From Goekera deserti (GTDB taxonomy: Bacteria > Actinomycetota > Actinomycetes > Mycobacteriales > Geodermatophilaceae): DNA of 64,000 nucleotides. Below the pieces are notes generated by a model. It saw nothing but the letters and a program-made list of their open reading frames with translations. It was not told the origin of the DNA and searched no databases. Within the stretch, counting starts at the first letter, position 1, and each line of letters begins with the position of its first letter. Below, piece after piece: positions 26,996-33,354 of this stretch. The stretch lies in NCBI RefSeq assembly GCF_010685995.1, contig NZ_JAAGWK010000020.1, forward strand, positions 1-64,000. The letters run 5' to 3'. The position numbers were made by a program, and so were the translations under genes.

Positions 26996-27360
26996 CCCGG
27001 CCGCGCCCGACCGCAGCCGGGCGGGCGCACACGCCGCCGCGCGCCACCCTGCGACGCCCGGCCCGAGGCCCCGCAGGCGAGCACCGCGAGGACCCGGCAG
27101 CCGTCCGCACGTCCCGCCTCGACGCCGGCACCGGCGGAGATCCCTGCCGCACACCTCGTGGGTGTCCACGCTGCCGGCGTCCCTGCTCGTCTGCGGGGTG
27201 CCACGCCTGACGTGCCCGGACCCGGGCGTTGGTCGCTCAGCGTGAGATCCGGCACCCGGCACCGCCCGGCGTCCCCGATCAGGTGAACCGCCTCCCCAGC
27301 CCGGGGGGCTCGGTGTCCCCGCGACCTCAGCGGCGGGTACGGAGTGCCGACACCTCTGTC
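26996..27360. other. Intergenic stretch with no supported gene
   Basis: These 365 bases lie between the PIN toxin and the second small GGDEF gene. The reading frames here are low-complexity and arginine-rich, as expected for random high-GC sequence. A weak hairpin (GCCCG/CGGGC near 27004-27026) after the toxin stop might end its transcript. I see no other structure. Confidence 0.5.
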
Positions 27361-27903
27361 ATGACCACCCTGGACCTCGCTCCCACGCGTCCGGCGACGC
27401 CCCACTCGGCCGCTGCCGCGGCCGCCTCCGCTGCCCTGCGCTCGCTCGGCACGGCCTCCGTCGCCTCCCTGCTACCCGGCCGATCCGCCGTCCTCGACCA
27501 CCTCGCCGAGGTGCTGCCCGGCTCCGACACCCACCCCACCTCGCTGGTGATCGTGGGCCTGCTGCGCCGCGACGACACCTGGCCGACCGCGCCGGGCGTG
27601 CTCGACGTGGTGACCAGCCTGCTCGCCGGCACCGTGCGCGGCGACGACTGGCTCGGCCACACCGGGCACGCCGAGTTCGCCGCCGTGCTCTCCGGCGACG
27701 CCGCCGACGCGGAGGTCGCTGCGGCACGCGTGCTGGCCGCGGTCACCGAGGCCGGCATCCCGGGCGTGCGCGCCTGCGCGGGCGTCACCGTGCTCAGCTC
27801 GGACGTCACCCCCGCCGAGGCGCTCCGCCGGGCGACCCTCAGCCTGACCGTCGCCCGCTCCGTCGGCCCCGAGCAGGTGATCCGCTACAGCGGTTCCCGC
27901 TGA
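27361..27903 (+). CDS. Small stand-alone degenerate GGDEF protein, copy 2
   Basis: A 180-residue protein homologous to the one at 25775-26311. Its tail ALRRATLSLTVARSVGPEQV continuing to IRYSGSR is almost identical to copy 1. The signature hairpin is DDWLGHTGHAEFAAVL, with GHAEF in place of GGDEF, so both catalytic glycine and acidic positions are altered. An alanine-rich N-terminal extension (about residues 15-40) precedes the domain. ATG at 27361. A strong hairpin follows the stop. Likely a receptor or pseudo-enzyme; function unknown. Confidence 0.72.
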   Translation: MTTLDLAPTRPATPHSAAAAAASAALRSLGTASVASLLPGRSAVLDHLAEVLPGSDTHPTSLVIVGLLRRDDTWPTAPGVLDVVTSLLAGTVRGDDWLGHTGHAEFAAVLSGDAADAEVAAARVLAAVTEAGIPGVRACAGVTVLSSDVTPAEALRRATLSLTVARSVGPEQVIRYSGSR

Positions 27904-27927
27904 CCGACCGGCACGAGGACACGACCG

Positions 27928-27975
27928 GCGGGGCCGGGCGCGGGGACAGCGAGGTCCACCGGCGCCCGGCCCCGC
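27928..27975 (+). terminator. Long perfect hairpin after GGDEF-like copy 2
   Basis: GCGGGGCCGGGCGC (27928-27941) and its exact reverse complement (27962-27975) form a 14-bp stem with a 20-base loop, 25 bases after the stop codon. There is no U-tract; a run of ten C follows (27988-27997). It is probably a GC-rich terminator of the kind common in actinobacteria. Confidence 0.6.
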
Positions 27976-28099
27976 CCTCGTCTGCCACCCCCCCCCCCAC
28001 ACCCGGGTCCGCCGCCGCTCGGTCACGATCCGGTCAGGCCACGCCGGACGTCGGCGTGTCACCACCCCACCCACTGTCCCCGTCCGGATCATCTGCACC

Positions 28100-29077
28100 A
28101 TGCGTAACCGGTCGCTCACACGTGGTCTCGTGATCGCGGGCGTCCTGGCCGGGGTGCCGGCCCTGGCCGCCCCTGCGCTCGCCACGCCGGGTGCCCCCCC
28201 GGCACCGACCACCGTGCACGCCGTGGCCGGCGACACCGAGGCGACCGTGAGCTGGAACCCCGCCCCGGGCAGCGACGTCACGTACACGGTGGTCGCGCTG
28301 CCGGGCTCCGCGGGCTGCAGCACGACGACGACGAGCTGCACCGTGCCCGGGCTGATCACCGGGCTGAGCTACCGGTTCACCGTCGTCGCCCGCACCGACG
28401 CCGGCACCTCACCGGCCAGCCTGCCGTCGAGCATCGTCCGCGTGGGCGCGGGACCCGTCGCCGCGGCCGCCGCGGTGCCGCCGGCGCCGGCTGTCCCCCA
28501 GCCGCCCCTGCCGCAGCCGGTTCTCCCCCAGCCGGCAGCCGGGGCGGCCGCGCTCGCCCTCCCCCAGGTCGCGCTGCAGCCGGCCGGCACCGTGCCCGCC
28601 GCCGCCGTGCCAGGCCCCACTGAGGACGCGGCGGCGACCGCGGGTGCTGTGCCGGCCGCTCCTCCCCAGCTGCCGGCCGCGGACGCGGTCCCCGTCGCCG
28701 CCGGCCTGCTGACCTGGGGCGAGACCGACGGCGGGCTGCTGATGGCCTTCGCCGCCGTCGGCCTCCTCGCGCTGCTGACCATCGCGGCAGCCGCCGCGCG
28801 GGCGCGCTCCCGCTTGCACGCCGACGACGCCGTCCTCGACCCGGACGAGGACGCCTGGCTCCACGACGCCGATCCCGCCGGTGACTGGTTCACCTGGGCT
28901 GACGAGGCCACCCCGGCCCCGGCGACTCCCCCGACTCGACGGTCCCGGACCGCCCCGCCCTCGAGTCGGCCGGCGCCGACCCGCCGCCAGCCGGCACGAG
29001 CAACCGGCACGCTGCCCGCCCGGACGCCGTCCGGCAGCCCGCGCAGCCGCCCCCGCCAGGCCACCCGCACCCGCTGA
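28100..29077 (+). CDS. Secreted/membrane-anchored fibronectin type III protein
   Basis: A 325-residue surface protein. It has a signal peptide (about 1-29, ending APALATPGA), one FN3 domain (about 35-115: TVHAVAGDTEATVSWNPAPG, then GLSYRFTVVARTDAGTSPAS) and a long alanine/proline-rich spacer (115-205). One membrane helix follows (about 210-232), then an acidic and finally very basic proline-rich cytoplasmic tail. The layout suggests a wall-spanning stalk with an extracellular FN3 head. ATG start at 28100. No enzymatic motif is visible. Confidence 0.75.
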   Translation: MRNRSLTRGLVIAGVLAGVPALAAPALATPGAPPAPTTVHAVAGDTEATVSWNPAPGSDVTYTVVALPGSAGCSTTTTSCTVPGLITGLSYRFTVVARTDAGTSPASLPSSIVRVGAGPVAAAAAVPPAPAVPQPPLPQPVLPQPAAGAAALALPQVALQPAGTVPAAAVPGPTEDAAATAGAVPAAPPQLPAADAVPVAAGLLTWGETDGGLLMAFAAVGLLALLTIAAAAARARSRLHADDAVLDPDEDAWLHDADPAGDWFTWADEATPAPATPPTRRSRTAPPSSRPAPTRRQPARATGTLPARTPSGSPRSRPRQATRTR

Positions 29078-29103
29078 CCTCCGCTCGGGACACGGCCGAT
29101 CAC

Positions 29104-29117
29104 TAGCACATGTGCTA
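29104..29117. promoter_or_regulatory. 14-bp palindrome, likely antitoxin operator
   Basis: TAGCACATGTGCTA is a perfect palindrome ending 10 bases before the antitoxin ATG at 29128. Phd/YefM antitoxins autoregulate by binding such palindromes at their promoter. The adjacent TGCTACTTT could serve as a -10-like element, making the transcript nearly leaderless. The operator role is inferred from position and symmetry. Confidence 0.6.
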
Positions 29118-29127
29118 CTTTTCCGAC

Positions 29128-29376
29128 ATGACGGTCGTGGGACTGCGAGAGCTACGGCAGAACGCCTCCGAACTGTTGCGCCGGGTCGAGGCGGGCGAGC
29201 AGATCACCGTGACCGTGTCCGGGCGCCCCAGCGCCCGGCTGGTCCCGGCACTCCCCCCGTCCTGGCGCCGCTGGGAGGACGTCGCCGAGCTCTTCGCCGG
29301 CCCTGGCGACGAACACTGGGTGGACGACCGCGCGCGGCTCGACGACGCTGTGCGCGACCCGTGGACGCCCCGGTGA
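29128..29376 (+). CDS. Phd/YefM-type antitoxin
   Basis: An 82-residue antitoxin. TVVGLRELRQNASELLRRVE followed by AGEQITVTVSGRPSARLVP is the conserved Phd/YefM DNA-binding domain; the acidic C-terminal part should bind the toxin. The ATG at 29128 is preferred over the one at 29110, because that upstream ATG lies inside the operator palindrome and adds six unconserved residues. The stop overlaps the PIN toxin start (GTGA, 29373-29376). Confidence 0.9.
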   Translation: MTVVGLRELRQNASELLRRVEAGEQITVTVSGRPSARLVPALPPSWRRWEDVAELFAGPGDEHWVDDRARLDDAVRDPWTPR

Positions 29377-29753
29377 GAGCTGTGCTCGACACCAGCGTGG
29401 TGATCGCGACGGACGTCGGTCCGTTGTCCGGGGACCTGGCCATCAGCTCGGCGACCATCGCAGAACTGCACGTCGGCGTGCTGGTGGCCACCGATGCCGG
29501 CATCCGCGCCGAACGTCTCCGCCGACTGTCCGTGCTGCAGCGCCAGTTCGACGCGCTGCCCGTGGACGACGTCGTCGCCGCCAGCTACGGACGACTCGCG
29601 GCGGCCGTGGTCGCCGCTGGACGCCGACCACGGGCGCGCACCATGGACCTGCTCATCGCCGCGACCGCGCACGCACATGGCGCCAGCCTGTACACGCGGA
29701 ATGCCGCAGACCTCGTCGGGGTGGAGGACCTCGTGGAGATCCTCCCCGTGTGA
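29373..29753 (+). CDS. vapC: PIN-domain toxin (VapC family)
   Basis: A 126-residue PIN ribonuclease. Metal-binding acidic residues are in RAVLDTSVVIA (D6), SSATIAELHVGV and RTMDLLIAATAHAHGASLYT, followed by the typical TRNAADL. The GTG at 29373 gives the 4-base overlap with the Phd-type antitoxin; an in-frame GTG four codons upstream is less likely. The second toxin-antitoxin pair within 3 kb marks this stretch as accessory. Confidence 0.9.
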   Translation: MRAVLDTSVVIATDVGPLSGDLAISSATIAELHVGVLVATDAGIRAERLRRLSVLQRQFDALPVDDVVAASYGRLAAAVVAAGRRPRARTMDLLIAATAHAHGASLYTRNAADLVGVEDLVEILPV

Positions 29754-29891
29754 CGGGCCGCCAGCAGTGCACTCGTCGCACGAGAGCGGACGTGATCAGG
29801 ACGTCGCTCGGGCCCGGAGACACCGGACGCGTCGGGCCTGCTGCCATCCCGGTCTGACCGGGGTGCCGGCGTCCGGGGACGCCAGGGGCCG

Positions 29892-30098
29892 TCAGGCCAC
29901 CAGTTCCTCGGCGACGTCGTGGGCGGGGAGAGCCGGGACGACCCGCAGGGCCGGCTCCGGGGGGTGCACCGGGACGGCGCGGGTGAGCAGCGCGGCCGTG
30001 TGGGCCGAGATCGTCGCGCCCCAGGCGGGGAAGCCGGGGACGGGGGCGGCCAGCGGAGCCAGCAGCGCCGGGATGAGCGATGCGCGCGGCGGGGTCAT
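29892..30098 (-). CDS. Possible small protein of unknown function
   Basis: A 68-residue frame (MTPPRASLIPALLAPLAAPV onward) rich in alanine, proline and leucine, with normal amino-acid balance rather than the arginine-rich pattern of shadow frames. AGGAG is only one base from the ATG, so the start is weak. No family recognised. It lies between the second toxin and the triple palindromes. Confidence 0.3.
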   Translation of the reverse strand: MTPPRASLIPALLAPLAAPVPGFPAWGATISAHTAALLTRAVPVHPPEPALRVVPALPAHDVAEELVA

Positions 30099-30204
30099 GC
30101 TCCTGTCTTCGGCACGCCGGGCCACCGACTGAACCCGGACACGCCCGGCCGCGCCCACCCGGCGCGGACCGTCCCACCACCCCGGCCCCCCGACCACCCC
30201 CACC

Positions 30205-30325
30205 CGGCCCTTTCCGCGGAAGTGGCCGCCGGGGGCGCCCACCAACCACCCCCACCCCGGCCATTCCCGCGGAAAGGGCCGCCGGGGGCGCCCACCCGCT
30301 GCGGCCATTCCCGCGAAAAGGGCCG
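30205..30325. repeat. Three near-identical 24-bp palindromes
   Basis: Copies at 30205-30228, 30258-30281 and 30302-30325 each read CGGCC-N-TTNCCGCG-AA-GGCCG with small differences, so each can fold into a hairpin centred on CGCG. Copies 1 and 2 are both followed by the same CCGGGGGCGCCCACC. They fill most of the 322-base gap before the third small GGDEF gene. They may be protein-binding sites, a mobile palindromic element, or both. Confidence 0.7.
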
Positions 30326-30420
30326 TTCGGGACGGCGGGTGCGGGGCGCGGTCTGCCTCTGAGGGGTGAGACGGGGCACATCGGCGACAGGCAGCGGCCT
30401 GCCGTGCCGATGCCTGGACC

Positions 30421-30933
30421 ATGACCTGCGTCGAGAACCGCCCCGTGGCCGGGACAGCCGTGGGAGCGCCCACGACCGGGACCGACTCCCCACCCGTGAC
30501 CGACCTGCTCCCCGGCCGGCTCGCCCTGCTGGACCACCTCACCGGCGTGCTGCCCTTCGCCTCCGCGCAGGCCACCACGCTCGTGCTGATCGGCATCGTG
30601 CACACCGAGGACGGCGCGCTCCCCCCGGTCGCCGTCCTCGCCCGGACGACGCGGCTGATCGCCTCCTCGCTGCGCGGCGACGACTGGCTGGGCCGCTCCG
30701 GCCCCGGCGAGGTCGCCGCGGTGCTGGCCGGCACCGCGGAGGACGCGCACAGCGCCGCCGCTCGGGTGCTCGACGGGATCGCCACGCTCGGCGTCCCCGA
30801 CCTGGCCGCAGCTGCGGGCATCGTCGTCCTGTCGGCCGACCTGACCGGCGAGCAGGCGCTGCAGCGGGCCGCCGCCGCCCTCGACGACGCCCGCTCCCGC
30901 ACCCGGGGACGGATCGTCCTGACCGCCGGCTGA
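30421..30933 (+). CDS. Small stand-alone degenerate GGDEF protein, copy 3
   Basis: A 170-residue protein of the same family as the genes at 25775 and 27361, with LLPGRLALLDHLTGVLPF, LVLIGIVHTEDGALPP and GDDWLGRSGPGEVAAVLAG. GGDEF has become GPGEV, the most altered of the three. The C-terminal helix (EQALQRAAAALDDARSRTRG) still fits the fold. ATG at 30421. It converges on the formate dehydrogenase operon with 46 bases between stops. Confidence 0.7.
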   Translation: MTCVENRPVAGTAVGAPTTGTDSPPVTDLLPGRLALLDHLTGVLPFASAQATTLVLIGIVHTEDGALPPVAVLARTTRLIASSLRGDDWLGRSGPGEVAAVLAGTAEDAHSAAARVLDGIATLGVPDLAAAAGIVVLSADLTGEQALQRAAAALDDARSRTRGRIVLTAG

Positions 30934-30979
30934 CGGCCTCCACCGAGCCGGCCGGTGCACGAGGACCCGGGCAGCCCGG

Positions 30980-32080
30980 TCAGCGGGTGACGGAGCGGGC
31001 CTCCCCCCCGGCGAGCTCGGCGGCCTCGGCCTGCCGGGCGGCGAGCCGCTCCCGCTGCGGGACGACGGTGTACTTCGGGTCGCGGGCGCTGGCCATCCCG
31101 GCGTCGAAGACGCCGAACCGGGTGAGCATCGAGCCGGTGGCCAGCAGCGCACCGGCCAGGACGCCGGCGGTGCGGCTGCGCCCGGCCAGCAGGGTGAGCC
31201 CGGCACCGCCGATGGTGCACGCCTTGGCCGCGCGCAGCAGCCGGCCGGCCCGGCCCAGGTGGTAGGGCTCGCTGACCAGGCCGTGCCCGTGTTCGACCCG
31301 GTGCGCGGCCGCCAGCTCGATCGCCGCACCGGCGAGGGCGACCTTCCGGGACGGTCCCGACTCCGCAGGAGGGGACAGGGCCATCGACACCCCGCCGCCG
31401 GCAGCGAGCGCGGACCCGGCGAACAGGAACGGCAGCTCCTCGTACGGCTCGTGCCAGCTGGGCGTGGCCGTGTTGGCCAGCAGCACTGCGGTGTAGGTGG
31501 TCATCGGGCCGCCGAACACGGCCGCACCGACCGCCGCGCCCTTGCGCACGCCGGGGATCCACCGGGCGACCGGCAGCGCGCGCACCGCCGGCACCAGCTC
31601 GAGCACGTGCAGCCCCGCGGTGGCCACGGTGAGCGCGCTGAACGGCGAGAGGATGTAGGAGCCCACCGACAGCGGCGAGGTGGGCTTGAACACCCGCAGC
31701 ATGTGCAGGAAGCGCATGGGCCGGCCGAGGTCGACGATCAGCAGCACGACCGAGGCCAGCGCCCCGCCGGCCGCGGTGTGGTGCGCGGCCCGGGTGAGCA
31801 CCGGGCGGCCGGTGAACTCCCCGAGCGCGCCGATCACCGACGACACCCCGGCGGCGCCGCCGAGGAACAGGTAGAGCGGGACCTCGGGGTTCTTCCAGGT
31901 GGCCGGCTTGACGATCGGCCGGCCGTAGTAGGAGGAGAACTCGGCGTCCTCGACGGTGGGGTCGCCGTCCCGGCCGCGCCGGCCGCCCTTGCGCGTGCGC
32001 CGCTGGTCACCCCGGGTGCCGGTGGACGGCGGGTCGGCCCGGCGCCACCCACCCCCCGGCGTCGCCACCCCGCTGGTCAC
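30980..32080 (-). CDS. NrfD/PsrC-like membrane anchor of formate dehydrogenase
   Basis: A 366-residue polytopic quinone-binding subunit. After a charged N-terminus it has eight or nine helices, with YYGRPIVKPATWKNPEVPLY and YLFLGGAAGVSSVIGAL at the entrance, as in NrfD proteins. It should pass electrons from the ferredoxin-like subunit to menaquinone. GTG at 32080 is my start; the N-terminal 50 residues are low in conservation and a start further in is possible. It is separated from the upstream subunit gene by a 134-base gap that holds three hairpin repeats. Confidence 0.87.
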   Translation of the reverse strand: MTSGVATPGGGWRRADPPSTGTRGDQRRTRKGGRRGRDGDPTVEDAEFSSYYGRPIVKPATWKNPEVPLYLFLGGAAGVSSVIGALGEFTGRPVLTRAAHHTAAGGALASVVLLIVDLGRPMRFLHMLRVFKPTSPLSVGSYILSPFSALTVATAGLHVLELVPAVRALPVARWIPGVRKGAAVGAAVFGGPMTTYTAVLLANTATPSWHEPYEELPFLFAGSALAAGGGVSMALSPPAESGPSRKVALAGAAIELAAAHRVEHGHGLVSEPYHLGRAGRLLRAAKACTIGGAGLTLLAGRSRTAGVLAGALLATGSMLTRFGVFDAGMASARDPKYTVVPQRERLAARQAEAAELAGGEARSVTR

Positions 32081-32090
32081 GCCCCCGCCC

Positions 32091-32200
32091 CCTGACTTGA
32101 GCCCGAAAAAGTCAGGGAGGCGGCCGGAGCACCCCGACTCGAGCCCGGAGGAGTCAGGGAGGCGGTCGGAGCACCCCGACTCGAGCCCGGAGGAGTCAGG
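32091..32200. repeat. Three tandem hairpin repeats with 42-bp period in the formate dehydrogenase operon
   Basis: Copies at 32091-32116, 32133-32158 and 32175-32200 are spaced exactly 42 bases. Each has the form (C)CYGACTYGAGCCCG-RRR-AGTCAGG, so CTGACTT or CCGACTC pairs with AAGTCAG or GAGTCAG. They lie between the ferredoxin subunit stop (32214) and the anchor start (32080). A single copy occurs at 56553-56576, also between two minus-strand genes. They may attenuate transcription, protect the 3' end, or be a mobile palindromic repeat. Confidence 0.75.
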
Positions 32201-32213
32201 GGGGCCGGGGCGG

Positions 32214-33281
32214 TCATGGCCGGCGTCCGACGAAGGCGGTGAGGACGACGCCGACGACCATCGCGGCACCCGCGGCCGCGTGCTTCCACATCGACGGCAG
32301 GTCGCGCGTGGTGACCACCGGGTCCGGCGGGAGGCCGTAGACCTCGGGCTCGTCCAGCAGCAGGAAGAACGCGCCGTCCCCGCCCACGCCGTCGTTCTCG
32401 TCGCGGCCGTAGAGCCGGGCGGTCTGCACGCCCTGCCCCTGCAGGGTGGCCAGCCGCGCGTCGGCCCGGGCGTGCAGCTCGTCGAGGTCGCCGAACTGGA
32501 TGGACTGGGTGGGGCACGCCGTCGCGCACGCAGGCTGCAGACCGTCGGTGAGCCGGTCGTAGCACATCGTGCACTTGAAGACCCGGCCGTCGTCCTTGCG
32601 CTGGTCGATCACGCCGTAGGGGCAGGCCGGCACGCAGTAGCCGCAGCCGTTGCAGATGTCGCCCTGCACCACGACGGTGCCGAACTCGGTGCGGAACAGC
32701 GCGCCGGTCGGGCAGACGTCCAGGCAGGCGGCGTGCGTGCAGTGCTTGCACACGTCCGAGCTCATCAGCCAGCGGATCTCCCGGTCACCGCTCTGGCCGG
32801 TCTGCGGGTCGAACTCCGACAGCGACTGGGCGTTCAGCACGCTGGTCTGCGCCGCGCGGGGGGCGTCGTCGGCCATGACCCGGTCGTGGGCGTGCACGTC
32901 CCCGGTGCCCGGCGAGCGACCGGGCAGGCCCACCGCCGGCATGGGCAGGTCCACGGTGCGCACCTGCTCGACGAAGGCCACGTGCCGCCAGCTGTTCGCC
33001 CCCAGCATGCCGGTGTTGTCGTAGGACATCCCGGACAGCGCCATCTGGTCCCTGGTGCCGTTCGCGTCGTCCATCGGGAGCGTGTTCCACTCCTTGCACG
33101 CCACCTCGCAGGCCTTGCAGCCGATGCAGACCGAGGTGTCGGTGAAGAACCCGACCCGCGCCGGGTGGTCGGGCTCGTAGCCGGCGTCCCCGCTCACGTC
33201 GGGCAGCGGGCCGAACAGCCGGTTGCCGTCCGGCCGGCCGGTGCCGGGCAGGCCCGGGCTCGCGGAACTGACCGTCGTCAT
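32214..33281 (-). CDS. fdhB: Formate dehydrogenase iron-sulfur subunit (four 4Fe-4S clusters)
   Basis: Electron-transfer subunit of about 355 residues. Cysteine clusters are CIGCKACEVACKEWN (near 52), CKHCTHAACLDVCPTGAL, CNGCGYCVPACPYGV and CTMC with CATACPTQSIQFG. That makes four ferredoxin-type sites, as in FdnH/FdoH. A C-terminal helix (about 330-350, AAGAAMVVGVVLTAFVG) anchors it in the membrane. ATG at 33281 has GGAGAGGG upstream. It follows the catalytic subunit by 73 bases and is followed by the NrfD-like anchor, forming one operon. Confidence 0.93.
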   Translation of the reverse strand: MTTVSSASPGLPGTGRPDGNRLFGPLPDVSGDAGYEPDHPARVGFFTDTSVCIGCKACEVACKEWNTLPMDDANGTRDQMALSGMSYDNTGMLGANSWRHVAFVEQVRTVDLPMPAVGLPGRSPGTGDVHAHDRVMADDAPRAAQTSVLNAQSLSEFDPQTGQSGDREIRWLMSSDVCKHCTHAACLDVCPTGALFRTEFGTVVVQGDICNGCGYCVPACPYGVIDQRKDDGRVFKCTMCYDRLTDGLQPACATACPTQSIQFGDLDELHARADARLATLQGQGVQTARLYGRDENDGVGGDGAFFLLLDEPEVYGLPPDPVVTTRDLPSMWKHAAAGAAMVVGVVLTAFVGRRP

Positions 33282-33354
33282 GCAGACACCCTCTCCTGGG
33301 ACTGCGGTCGGGCGCTCGACGAGGCCCCGTGACGACCGGCAGCAGGGGCCCCGG

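Noticed and set aside
29892-31562. A long minus-strand frame through the third GGDEF-like gene
   Set aside because: It has no domain and opposes a well-supported plus-strand gene. Only its final 68 codons could be a small gene.
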